Positions 51,094 through 59,072 of a stretch of DNA of 64,000 nt are shown here, one piece after another. Positions within the stretch are counted from its first letter, which is position 1. Every line of letters begins with the position of its first letter. The stretch is from the NCBI RefSeq assembly GCF_000317695.1, contig NC_019771.1, positions 3,290,001-3,354,000 on the forward strand. Reading direction: 5' to 3'. Source of the DNA: Anabaena cylindrica PCC 7122. Lineage in GTDB: Bacteria > Cyanobacteriota > Cyanobacteriia > Cyanobacteriales > Nostocaceae. A program made the translations under genes and the position numbers. The notes under the pieces were generated by a model that saw only the letters and a list, made by a program, of their open reading frames with translations, ran no database searches and was not told the DNA's origin.

Positions 51094-52260
51094 TTAATTT
51101 TCCCTAACTTGCAATCCTTTACGTTGCTGTATTAACAACCCAATCGCCATTCCAATCCCCACAATAGCCGTAAAGTAGAATAAACCAATCAATCGGATGT
51201 ATATTGGTGGTGCGATCGCTTCCACTTCGACTTCCTGCGCTACTTTTATCGGTGGAGACTGTTGTTGAGAGTCTGCTGAAGGCATTACTTCTACCTCAAT
51301 TTTATGAGGTGCGCCATCAAAAAGTTGTGACATCCATCTTAATTTACCTTCTTTGTTGGTAACGCCATTGTAGGCAAAAACTGTTAAATTATCTTCGAGA
51401 GCGATCGCTTTAACTAGCAATCTGGCATCCTGGATAGGTTTTCCTGTGGTGCTATCCTTCACCTGTACTCCTAAATTAGCCAGTTTTCCCACAGTCGCGG
51501 TTTTATCTCCCTCCAGACTAACTTCCATACCCTGAGATTTTTCAACTGAAGGTGCAATAGTCTCCTTATTATGAGAATGTCCGCTACCATGAGCTTCAGC
51601 CACTTCCGCAGTTATATTAATAAACAATAAAGTAACTATAGCCACCACAGTCAACGCACTTAACAACAAACGCACTGACTGCGGTGCAATTTCTCCTTCT
51701 TGCAGTTCTTGTTGTCCACCAATCACCCAACCACCTAGCAATCCCAGTGATAATAAAATAGCTACAGTCACAGCAAAATATTTATATTTAACTGGATTTT
51801 CCCTCACATTTAAATCTAAATTTTCCTGATAGGGAACAAAAGCATTTGCAACTAAAGGGGAAACATTTACCTTTAATTGATAATGACCACGAATCGGGAA
51901 AATTTGCTGAAATTCCAATTTACCATCAGGTACTTCTGCTTCAATTTCCAACAATTTTGTACCTTCAACAATAGGGAAGTCTGTTGTTAATAAAGGATTA
52001 CGTTGTGGTGTCAGAATTTGTAAATTAATTAAAGCATTTCCTATCGGTTTACTAGCAGCATCCATCGCTTGAAATGTCATTTTAACAGGAGATTGTTCTT
52101 TTTCTGTTCCCGCTTCAAAAGGTAAGATTCTTTCCAAAGAAGGATTAGTAGAAAGTTGCACATGGGGCTTAGTCGTTTGGGAAACTCCGACAACAGAATA
52201 AAGAATAGACAAGGTAATGCAAACAGCACTGATAAATCCAAACAGGCGATATTTTTTCAT
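51094..52260 (-). CDS. Membrane protein with two extracytoplasmic beta domains and His-rich segment
   Basis: The protein has 388 residues from the ATG at 52260. A signal-like segment at 9-30 is followed by a first extracytoplasmic beta domain (about 50-155), two spans (about 163-185 and 200-220), and a His-rich stretch HGSGHSHNKE. A second beta domain (about 245-330, GKPIQDARLLVKA, DGAPHKIEVEV) and a final span follow. The domains recall YtkA- or DUF4198-like modules used around nickel/cobalt or copper uptake. It lies between the Co/Ni transporter and cbtB, so a metal accessory role is inferred only. Confidence 0.55.
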   Translation of the reverse strand: MKKYRLFGFISAVCITLSILYSVVGVSQTTKPHVQLSTNPSLERILPFEAGTEKEQSPVKMTFQAMDAASKPIGNALINLQILTPQRNPLLTTDFPIVEGTKLLEIEAEVPDGKLEFQQIFPIRGHYQLKVNVSPLVANAFVPYQENLDLNVRENPVKYKYFAVTVAILLSLGLLGGWVIGGQQELQEGEIAPQSVRLLLSALTVVAIVTLLFINITAEVAEAHGSGHSHNKETIAPSVEKSQGMEVSLEGDKTATVGKLANLGVQVKDSTTGKPIQDARLLVKAIALEDNLTVFAYNGVTNKEGKLRWMSQLFDGAPHKIEVEVMPSADSQQQSPPIKVAQEVEVEAIAPPIYIRLIGLFYFTAIVGIGMAIGLLIQQRKGLQVREN

Positions 52261-52336
52261 CAAACTTTATAGTAAATAAAAAACATGAATTACACAGGCA
52301 ATAAAACAGTAATAAATCAAATGTCAACTTTCAACT

Positions 52337-52522
52337 TATAGCGGTATGCATTTGGAGGAAATACATCATAGCCCCTTCATCGCTTGCGGTGAACCAGCGC
52401 TGTAGGCGGGTTTCCCACCGTAGGCGACTGGTGTATCCCTTACGGGAGCCGGAGGCATCACCCGAAGGGGGAGGGGGTTGGGGGTTGGGTTCTTGTATCT
52501 CACTCAACCGAGAACCGCTATA
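52337..52522. mobile_element. Palindromic element with TATAGCGGT ends containing repeat copy 2
   Basis: Terminal inverted repeats TATAGCGGT (52337-52345) and ACCGCTATA (52514-52522) bracket about 185 bases. The interior (about 52367-52490) is the reverse complement of the repeat at 5741-5843, plus about 25 extra bases. It has no ORF of its own and is probably a non-autonomous element. Confidence 0.7.
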
Positions 52523-52598
52523 GTAAGGAGGATGCAAAGATACTTAATTTTCTTAGAACTAAAGCCACTTTTCATACTTGATGCACAATCAATTGTAG

Positions 52599-52656
52599 GG
52601 TGCGTCAGACTTCATAATTCAGCAACAGTCAACAGATTTTTGGCATCTGACGCACC
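52599..52656. mobile_element. Small inverted-repeat element (GGTGCGTCAGA ends)
   Basis: GGTGCGTCAGA at 52599-52609 is matched by its exact complement TCTGACGCACC at 52646-52656, with 36 bases between. It is non-coding. A single GCGTAAGTCCT end of the other MITE family follows at 52674-52684. Confidence 0.65.
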
Positions 52657-52777
52657 TTATTAATATGTGAGCGGCGTAAGTCCTGTTTCTATCTTTACAT
52701 CCTCTCAGATAACTTCCAAGTAACAACTTAGACGCGAAAACAGCGTTATTGTCAGAAAATCTGGGAATTATGATTAT

Positions 52778-52969
52778 TTAGTGACAAGACACACCTAATG
52801 CATGGTGACGCAGTGAGTGTGCAGTATTATGTGCCGGAGGATAGTTGGAGAAAAGCACAGTCCAGATGATCAAAGAAGATAACATCATATAAAGTGTTAC
52901 CTGTACAGGCTTGGATAGGGTAGCACCTGCGGTTTTTTGCAATACGGAAGTAAAAGAAAAAGTAGTCAT
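52778..52969 (-). CDS. cbtB: CbtB-like cobalt transporter subunit
   Basis: The protein has 63 residues from the ATG at 52969: one membrane span (about 25-45, VTLYMMLSSLIIWTVLFSN), then a His-rich end PAHNTAHSLRHHALGVSCH. This pattern is diagnostic of CbtB, a predicted cobalt uptake subunit. The usual partner CbtA is not adjacent in the window. A 14-codon extension upstream is unlikely. No cobalamin riboswitch was recognised in front of it. Confidence 0.8.
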   Translation of the reverse strand: MTTFSFTSVLQKTAGATLSKPVQVTLYMMLSSLIIWTVLFSNYPPAHNTAHSLRHHALGVSCH

Positions 52970-53209
52970 TTTTGACCTCGCATAAATTAGTTTGAGTTTA
53001 GGGATTTCCAAAAAATAAATTACCCAAGAATTATATGGTGGGTAAGGGCAAAAAGCACGCCACTATTATCGCTTAAGTTAATAGTCGGTTACGAATTACC
53101 GTACTAACATACCCTACAAATTGGAGATTTTTTATTTACAGTCCCTTACTTGAGTTGACTTGGAAAATTATTGACAATGATTTCTAAGCCCTCTATCATA
53201 CGCAGTAGT

Positions 53210-53230
53210 AATTGCAAATTATTTGCAATT
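53210..53230. promoter_or_regulatory. Perfect 21-base palindrome upstream of the multicopper oxidase gene
   Basis: AATTGCAAAT, one central T, then ATTTGCAATT gives two perfect 10-base arms. It ends 29 bases before the ATG at 53260. AT-rich palindromes of about this length are typical of Fur-family operators, and the downstream genes are iron related, but the regulator is not known. Confidence 0.5.
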
Positions 53231-53259
53231 TAATTCCTGTGCTTACCCTAATTAATCCC

Positions 53260-54285
53260 ATGTTTGACAACTTTACTTTGAGTAAAGATAAACTTTGGAG
53301 TCGCCGTCAACTGCTAAAACTAGGTTTAGCAGGTGCTGGTGTGACTGGTGCAGCTACAATTTGGCAAATGCTAAATAGAAGCAATTATGCCAATGTCAGA
53401 ATACCACCAATGGAAATGGAGGCATCTAAAGGCGCTACCAATCCCATGCAGGTACTACGTAATTTCGATTATGGGACACTTAAACAAGAAAATGGTCGCA
53501 CAATCCGAGAATTTCAATTAACAGCAGGTACTTCCACAATTCAGCTTAATAGTGCTGTCTCATACAATATTTGGGATTTAAATGGTCGCATTCCAGGGCC
53601 AACCTTACGGGCTAAACAAGGGGAACGGGTGCGGGTATTGTTTCTTAATCAAGCCGGACATTCCCATTCTCTCCATTTTCATGGTGTTCATCCCTCAGAA
53701 ATGGATGGTGTGCGCCCAATAAGTAATAATAAGGCGACAATATACGAATTTGATGCTGAACCCTATGGCGTTCACTTGTATCACTGTCATGTAGCACCAG
53801 TAACTCGTCACATTGCTAAGGGTTTGTATGGGATGTTTATTATTGATCCTCCTCAACCCCGTCCCCCGGCTGATGAAATTGTGTTAATCATGTCTGGGTA
53901 TGATGTGAATGATGATAACCGCAATGAATATTATGCATTTAATGGTGTACCACATCACTATATGCACCATCCAATTCCAATTTATCAAAATCAGTTAATC
54001 AGAATCTATGTGCTGAATATTATTGAATTTGACCCGGCTGTGACTTTTCATCTCCACGCCAATTTTTTTAATGTTTATCGTTCAGGGATGACGATGATTC
54101 CCAGTGAAAAAACCGATGTTTTAACGATGGGTGTTGCGGAAAGGCATATCTTAGAATTTGCGTTTCGTTATCCCGGTAAGTATATGTTTCATCCTCATCA
54201 AGATGTTGTGGCTGAAAATGGATGTATGGGTCAATTTGAAGTCATAGCTGCAAAGGACGTTAAAACGCCTGAAAAGAATACCTGA
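53260..54285 (+). CDS. Two-domain multicopper oxidase (probable ferroxidase) with Tat signal
   Basis: The protein has 341 residues from the ATG at 53260; an upstream TTG lies inside the palindrome and is unlikely. The twin-arginine signal is SRRQLLKLGLAGAGVTGA. Domain 1 has HSHSLHFHG and HLYHCHVAPVTRH...GLYGM with C176, a full type-1 copper site. Domain 2 has TFHLHANFF and MFHPHQD without a cysteine, so type-1 copper appears only in the first domain. It should act outside the cytoplasm, oxidising Fe2+ or another small substrate with O2. Its neighbours (ferric-reductase-like, ferritin-like, FTR1) favour ferroxidase. Confidence 0.8.
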   Translation: MFDNFTLSKDKLWSRRQLLKLGLAGAGVTGAATIWQMLNRSNYANVRIPPMEMEASKGATNPMQVLRNFDYGTLKQENGRTIREFQLTAGTSTIQLNSAVSYNIWDLNGRIPGPTLRAKQGERVRVLFLNQAGHSHSLHFHGVHPSEMDGVRPISNNKATIYEFDAEPYGVHLYHCHVAPVTRHIAKGLYGMFIIDPPQPRPPADEIVLIMSGYDVNDDNRNEYYAFNGVPHHYMHHPIPIYQNQLIRIYVLNIIEFDPAVTFHLHANFFNVYRSGMTMIPSEKTDVLTMGVAERHILEFAFRYPGKYMFHPHQDVVAENGCMGQFEVIAAKDVKTPEKNT

Positions 54286-54381
54286 CCTAGTTTTTCAGTT
54301 TAGTCATATGTCACTTTTCAGAAGATTTTATATTTTTATAAATAAGCAAAATGTAAGTTTTTATCCTCTAATTTCAATTTT

Positions 54382-54485
54382 AGGACTTACGCAATAACTC
54401 TCTGAAGCTCTTATTTCTCCGTGTCCTCTGCGTCCTCTGTGGTATGCGCTTCGCGCACGTTTCTTCATGATTTTGCGTAAGTCCT
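54382..54485. mobile_element. MITE-like element, copy 2 (AGGACTTACGCAA ends)
   Basis: The ends AGGACTTACGCAA (54382-54394) and TTGCGTAAGTCCT (54473-54485) are perfect 13-base inverted repeats. The interior has a GCGTCCTCTG repeat and a small GTGCGCGAAGCGCA-type hairpin, different from copy 1. It sits between the oxidase gene and the ferric-reductase-like gene. Confidence 0.85.
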
Positions 54486-54531
54486 GAATTTAAAGCCTAA
54501 GTCATTTTTTAGATAAAAAAGCTCAAATATT

Positions 54532-55062
54532 ATGTTGATAAATGCTTCAATTTCTTCAGCTAATCTACTAGGCTTTATTTCATTATTAAGTTATATATTA
54601 ACCTTATTACCTAGTTCTATCAGAGCAGTTTTTCCACAAATTAAAAAAGCAAAAATTACCATTTGTTTATGGAAATATCGTCGCCAATTAGGTGTTGTTA
54701 CTTTTGTATTTGCACTAGTTCATACAGTATTAATAGTGAATAAAAGGAATTTAGATCTATTTGATATCCAAACTTATGAAATTTCTTTAGAAGGAACATT
54801 GACATTAATTATTTTTGTACTTTTAGCATTTACATCTAATGACTGGAGTGTAAAAAAGATGAAACAAAACTGGCGAAGATTACATAAATTAACTTATATA
54901 GCCATGTTTTTATTATTGTGGCACATTCAAGAAAAAATGTCTGGGCAATGGAATATTCTCACCCCTATAGAACTGATTCTAATAACAGTAACTATTGGTT
55001 TATTTTGTAGACGAAGATGGTTAGAATATACAAAGGAATATAATCAAAAACAAATAAGTTAA
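54532..55062 (+). CDS. Ferric-reductase-like transmembrane protein
   Basis: The 176-residue protein has about five hydrophobic spans and the Ferric_reduct pattern: RRQLGVVTFVFALVHTVLIV and WRRLHKLTYIAMFLLLWHIQ carry the histidines that would hold b-type haem. There is no attached FAD/NADPH domain, as in MsrQ-like members, so electrons must come from a partner. Placed with a multicopper oxidase and FTR1, it may reduce ferric iron at the membrane. It begins just downstream of a MITE. Confidence 0.75.
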   Translation: MLINASISSANLLGFISLLSYILTLLPSSIRAVFPQIKKAKITICLWKYRRQLGVVTFVFALVHTVLIVNKRNLDLFDIQTYEISLEGTLTLIIFVLLAFTSNDWSVKKMKQNWRRLHKLTYIAMFLLLWHIQEKMSGQWNILTPIELILITVTIGLFCRRRWLEYTKEYNQKQIS

Positions 55063-55112
55063 AATATTGAACTTGGATTGTAAACTGGGAATTTTTGAGA
55101 GGATAAATAATT

Positions 55113-56105
55113 ATGCTAAAAATATCGCATATTTATAAAATAATTCTGAGTACAGAAGGATGTATTTTCTTCACTTTGCTTATTTTGGTATTGATAAAGT
55201 TCAATTTCAATAAAAGTATTTATAGTATAAATTTCAATAATAAAACTATTAATAGTAAAGGGTTGTACGTTTATTCTTTAGCTATTAGTCCAGATGGAAA
55301 AACCATAGTTAATGGTAATCTCAATAAAGATATTGATGTCTGGAATTTACAAACTGGTAAAATTATTCATCAACTATGCGGACATAAAAATTCCGTTAAT
55401 TCTGTCGCTATTAGCCCAAATAATCAAATTATTGCTAGTGGTAGTTGGGATAAAACTATTAAAATTTGGAGTCTAAAAACTGGCAAATTAATTCAGACAT
55501 TATCTGGACATACAGATGATGTGAAAGCAGTTGCCATTAGCCCAAATAATCAAATTATTGCTAGTGGTAGTTGGGATAAAACTATTAAAATTTGGAGTCT
55601 AAAAACTGGAGATACTCTCATCAATCTACCACAATCCGACGGAGTGAGAACCGTTGCTTTTAGTCCAGATGGTAAAATTTTAGCTGGTGGTGGAGAAGGT
55701 GGAAAAATAATGCTTTGGTATCTAACAACAGGGAAATTAAAAACCTCATTAGCTGCACATAGAAAACCAATTTAGTCTATAGCTTTTAGTCCAGATGGTA
55801 ACTATATAGCCAGCGCTAGTTCTGACCATACTATTAAATTATGGAATATTGAAAATGGAGAATTATTGGCTGTTTTAAAAGGACATAATAAAGCAGTTTA
55901 TTCTGTAGTGTTTGGTTCTGACAGCAAAACTTTAGCTAGTGGGAGTTATGATAAAACAGTTAAACTGTGGAATGTGGAAAATGGTATATTAATTAATACT
56001 TTTATCGGTCATACTAAACCTGTTTTGTCTTTAGCTTTTATCCCTAATACTCATACTCTGGTAAGTGGGAGTGCAGATGCAACTATCAGAATTTGGAATT
56101 TCTAG
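55113..56105 (+). pseudogene. WD40-repeat protein interrupted by an in-frame TAG
   Basis: The frame encodes an N-terminal membrane anchor (about 9-29) and seven WD40-type repeats over about 330 codons, ending IRIWNF. A TAG at 55773-55775 splits it between HRKPI and SIAFSPDG, with no frame change, so a single nonsense change is the likely cause. The two parts could also be made separately or joined by suppression. Blades 2 and 3 contain an identical 74-base segment (55410-55483 and 55536-55609), a recent duplication. WD40 propellers bind partner proteins; no partner domain is seen. It lies inside the iron locus and may be unrelated to it. Confidence 0.8.
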
Positions 56106-56106
56106 T

Positions 56107-56196
56107 ATGGATTATGCGATCGCTCAAAAAAAGATTCTTGAGTATCAACGTAATTTACAATATGCGTATTATTATGCTGATTTTGGTAGTAAATAA
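56107..56196 (+). CDS. Possible 29-residue peptide
   Basis: ATG at 56107 opens MDYAIAQKKILEYQRNLQYA and ends in YYYADFGSK before TAA. Its amphipathic, Tyr-rich sequence looks protein-like rather than random, but there is no strong ribosome-binding site. It may be a fragment of a lost gene. Confidence 0.25.
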   Translation: MDYAIAQKKILEYQRNLQYAYYYADFGSK

Positions 56197-56296
56197 TACA
56201 AACTATATTTTTCTAAAATAGTTGATAATAAATCTCATTTATGCTAGATACTTATCTAACGTTATAAATAATAAATTTACTTAATCAGGAACAAAA

Positions 56297-57325
56297 ATGA
56301 TCAAATCTCGCTACATATTTTTGTCGATCGCTACTTGTGCCATAATTTCTCTAAGTTCTTGCACTAACAACGCACCAATAGCTGAAAGTCCATCCAACCC
56401 AAGTACTAACCCAGTTACGGAAACAAACAGTCACAGCGGTCACGGTGGTAAAGCGCAAATTAATATTAATACTGCTATCTTGTCCGAGTTAGATAAGTTT
56501 GAGGCTAAACTAGGCGTGCCGGCATTGTCGAACAAAATTCAAGCCAGCCGTCCCTATGGTTCTCCAGAAGATTTAGTCAGCAAAAAAGTAATTACTCAAG
56601 ATCAGTTTAACCAAATTAAAGAGATGGTGACTGTTCAGGAAGTGGTGCTGACAGGTGAGGCTAAAGATGTTGACTACATGACCAAGTTGGGATTGATGAA
56701 AGGACATCTTTTAGTAGCAAAAGAACTCCTAGACCAAAATCAGCCAAAACAAGCTGAACCTCATATTGGACATCCAGTTGAGGAGATTTATGTGGATGTA
56801 GAAGAACAGCTAAATGAACGCAAAGTTAAAGAATTCAAAACAACCTTGGTAAGTTTGCAAGATTTAGTCAAATCTAACCCCAAAAATACCAAACTCAAAA
56901 CAGACTTTGTGGCTTCAGTACAATCAGTAGATGGTGCGATCGCAGCCTTACCAGTAGATCAACGCAATCAACCACAATTTGTCCTCCAAGTCATCAACGG
57001 GTTGCTAGATGCAGCTAACTCAGAATACGGTGCTGCCATCGCAAATGGTAAAATTAGCGCCCCAATCGAATATCAAGACTCCCGTGGCTTTGTAGTCTAC
57101 TCTAATGAACTATATCAAGGCATTTCTAGCCAAATAGCACAAAGCAATCCTGAAGCACATAAAGCAATAGATACAGCTTTGGCTGAACTGGTGAAAGTTT
57201 GGCCGACTGCTATCCCACCAACTCAAGCTATCAAAACTCCTGAAGATGTTACCAAACTAGTGAAAACCATAGAGGAAAACACCCAAAAAGTATTAGAAAA
57301 AACTAACACTAAAGCACAAAGTTAG
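56297..57325 (+). CDS. Periplasmic lipoprotein with helix-hairpin-helix domain, iron-locus partner
   Basis: The 342-residue protein starts with a lipoprotein signal and lipobox SLSSC, then a Ser/Pro/Asn linker with HSGHGG. A ComEA-like helix-hairpin-helix block follows (about 52-110, ININTAILSELDKFEAKLG ... VITQDQFNQIKEM). The C-terminal domain (about 120-340) is helical, with YMTKLGLMKGHLLVAKELL and EPHIGHPVEEIYVDVEEQL. The last motif, with His and Glu residues, resembles metal-binding helical domains of EfeO/imelysin-type iron proteins. Because it is exported, the HHH is unlikely to bind genomic DNA. It lies 180 bases before a ferritin-like gene, and a role in handling iron for FTR1 is inferred. 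Confidence 0.65.
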   Translation: MIKSRYIFLSIATCAIISLSSCTNNAPIAESPSNPSTNPVTETNSHSGHGGKAQININTAILSELDKFEAKLGVPALSNKIQASRPYGSPEDLVSKKVITQDQFNQIKEMVTVQEVVLTGEAKDVDYMTKLGLMKGHLLVAKELLDQNQPKQAEPHIGHPVEEIYVDVEEQLNERKVKEFKTTLVSLQDLVKSNPKNTKLKTDFVASVQSVDGAIAALPVDQRNQPQFVLQVINGLLDAANSEYGAAIANGKISAPIEYQDSRGFVVYSNELYQGISSQIAQSNPEAHKAIDTALAELVKVWPTAIPPTQAIKTPEDVTKLVKTIEENTQKVLEKTNTKAQS

Positions 57326-57505
57326 TATTTCCATACCATTGGAAGTACAGAATAACAAGTTTAAAATGAATAAGAAGAGAAAAAAGAGTTAGCAGTGAAG
57401 AGAGAGGATAGTTTGGTTTTTCAACACCTGAAAAAAGCATAACTTCTAACTCACAACTTCTAACTAAATATTCTCCAACGGTAATTTTGCTTATCTTAAC
57501 AACTG

Positions 57506-57940
57506 ATGCAAGAACTTGATCAAAAAAAGGCCATAGACCTACTAAATGCCATCATGGAATTTGAACTAGCTGGGGTAGTCCGCTACACCCATTATTCCTT
57601 AATGGTGACAGGGCCAAACCGCATTCCCATTGTAGCTTTTTTCAAAGCCCAAGCCGCTGAATCTCTACTCCACGCTCAACAAGTAGGCGAAATTCTCACA
57701 GGTTTAGATGGGCATCCCTCCCTAAAAATCGCCCAGATGGAGGAGACTTATAAGCACAACGTCAAGGATATTTTGGCAGAAAGCTTAACTCACGAAAAAA
57801 CAGCACTAGATTTGTACAAAAATCTCCTAGAAACTGTAACTAATGCCAGCATCTATTTAGAAGAATTCGCTCGTGGCATGATTGGACAAGAAGAGATGCA
57901 TAATCTCGAATTGAAAAAAATGTTACGCGATTTCAGCTAA
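57506..57940 (+). CDS. Bacterioferritin/Dps-like ferritin-fold protein
   Basis: The 144-residue four-helix protein has candidate di-iron ligands E20 (FELAGVVRYTHY), E52 and H56 (AAESLLHA), E97 (LTHEKTALDLY) and E129/H132 (GQEEMHNLEL). The pattern fits bacterioferritin more than Dps. It could store iron or mineralise it after uptake. It precedes FTR1 with only a hairpin between them, so the two are probably linked in expression. Confidence 0.85.
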   Translation: MQELDQKKAIDLLNAIMEFELAGVVRYTHYSLMVTGPNRIPIVAFFKAQAAESLLHAQQVGEILTGLDGHPSLKIAQMEETYKHNVKDILAESLTHEKTALDLYKNLLETVTNASIYLEEFARGMIGQEEMHNLELKKMLRDFS

Positions 57941-57950
57941 TAATTAATAC

Positions 57951-57980
57951 TCATTAGTCCAAAACTTATTGGACTAATGA
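57951..57980 (+). terminator. Perfect 12-bp hairpin between the ferritin-like gene and FTR1
   Basis: TCATTAGTCCAA pairs exactly with TTGGACTAATGA around loop AACTTA. There is no U-run, so it may be a transcript-stabilising or attenuating hairpin rather than a strong terminator. Confidence 0.55.
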
Positions 57981-58005
57981 CTCAATAACTCATAACTAAA
58001 TAACT

Positions 58006-58968
58006 ATGAATTTTAGTACTGCTATACCTACCTTTGTAATTACCCTCCGAGAAGGCGTAGAAGCTGCCCTAGTGGTGGGTATTGTCCTGGCTTTATTAAA
58101 AAAAGCAAAACAATCTCGACTCAACCCTTGGGTATATGCAGGTGTTGCCGTCGGGCTTGTTGTTAGTGCATTAATAGGCGTTTTATTTAGTTGGCTGATT
58201 AAAATATTAGGAGCAATTAACCCTCAATATACCCCTGTCATTGAACCGATGTTAGAAGGTGTATTTAGTGTATTAGCAATAGTCATGCTTAGTTGGATGC
58301 TTATCTGGATGACAAAACAAGCCAGATTTATGAAAGCACAAGTTGAGGGCGCAGTTACAGAAGCACTAACACAAAATTCAAATGCAGGTTGGGGAGTTTT
58401 TAGTTTAATTTTAGTCGCTGTTGTTCGTGAAGGTTTTGAAACTGTTCTCTTTGTAGCCGCAAATTTTCAACAGGGATTAATACCAACTTTAGGCGCACTT
58501 AGTGGTTTAGCAGCAGCATCAGTAATTGGTATACTGTTATTTAAATGGGGTGTCAAAATTAATATTCGCCAGTTTTTCCAGGTAATGGGCATTTTATTAG
58601 TTTTGATTGTGGCTGGATTAGTAGTTTCAGCTTTACAACATTTTGATACTGCAATGTCTAGTCTTGCACTCAGCAGTCGCGCTTCCGAAAATCTTTGTTT
58701 CTATTACGAACGCTTTACCAAAGTCCATTCTTGTATTTTAGGGCCAATGGTTTGGAATACTGCCAACATTTTACCTGATGACAATTTTCCCGGTATTATT
58801 TTTAAATCTTTGTTTGGCTACAGAGATAAAATCTATATCGTTCAAGCCGTAGGCTATTTTGTGTTTCTACTCAGCATTGGCGGTTTGTATTTACGCAGCA
58901 TTACAGGTAGTTCTTCTCAAGCAAAAAAGAATATTAGAGTTGATGACCAAAAATCAATTAGTCCTTGA
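58006..58968 (+). CDS. FTR1-family high-affinity iron permease
   Basis: The 320-residue protein has about seven spans and the two FTR1 motifs R15-E-G-V-E19 and R141-E-G-F-E145 that line the iron path. FTR1/EfeU proteins take up iron presented by a ferroxidase. A periplasmic loop carries ENLCFYYERFTKVHSCILGPMVW, with two cysteines. It is the last + strand gene of the iron locus. Confidence 0.9.
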   Translation: MNFSTAIPTFVITLREGVEAALVVGIVLALLKKAKQSRLNPWVYAGVAVGLVVSALIGVLFSWLIKILGAINPQYTPVIEPMLEGVFSVLAIVMLSWMLIWMTKQARFMKAQVEGAVTEALTQNSNAGWGVFSLILVAVVREGFETVLFVAANFQQGLIPTLGALSGLAAASVIGILLFKWGVKINIRQFFQVMGILLVLIVAGLVVSALQHFDTAMSSLALSSRASENLCFYYERFTKVHSCILGPMVWNTANILPDDNFPGIIFKSLFGYRDKIYIVQAVGYFVFLLSIGGLYLRSITGSSSQAKKNIRVDDQKSISP

Positions 58969-59025
58969 AAAGATTAAAATAATTTGTAATATGCTACAAC
59001 ACATCTAATTTTCCTATTCTTGTGG

Positions 59026-59045
59026 GGTGGGCATCTTGCCCGGCC
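59026..59045. terminator. GGGC...GCCC hairpin between convergent iron genes
   Basis: GGTGGGCATCTTGCCCGGCC forms a short GC stem after FTR1, downstream of both converging genes. It resembles the stronger hairpin at 61290-61306 and may serve as a shared terminator. Confidence 0.4.
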
Positions 59046-59072
59046 TTGTGTACCTCAATCAGATGAAATGTG

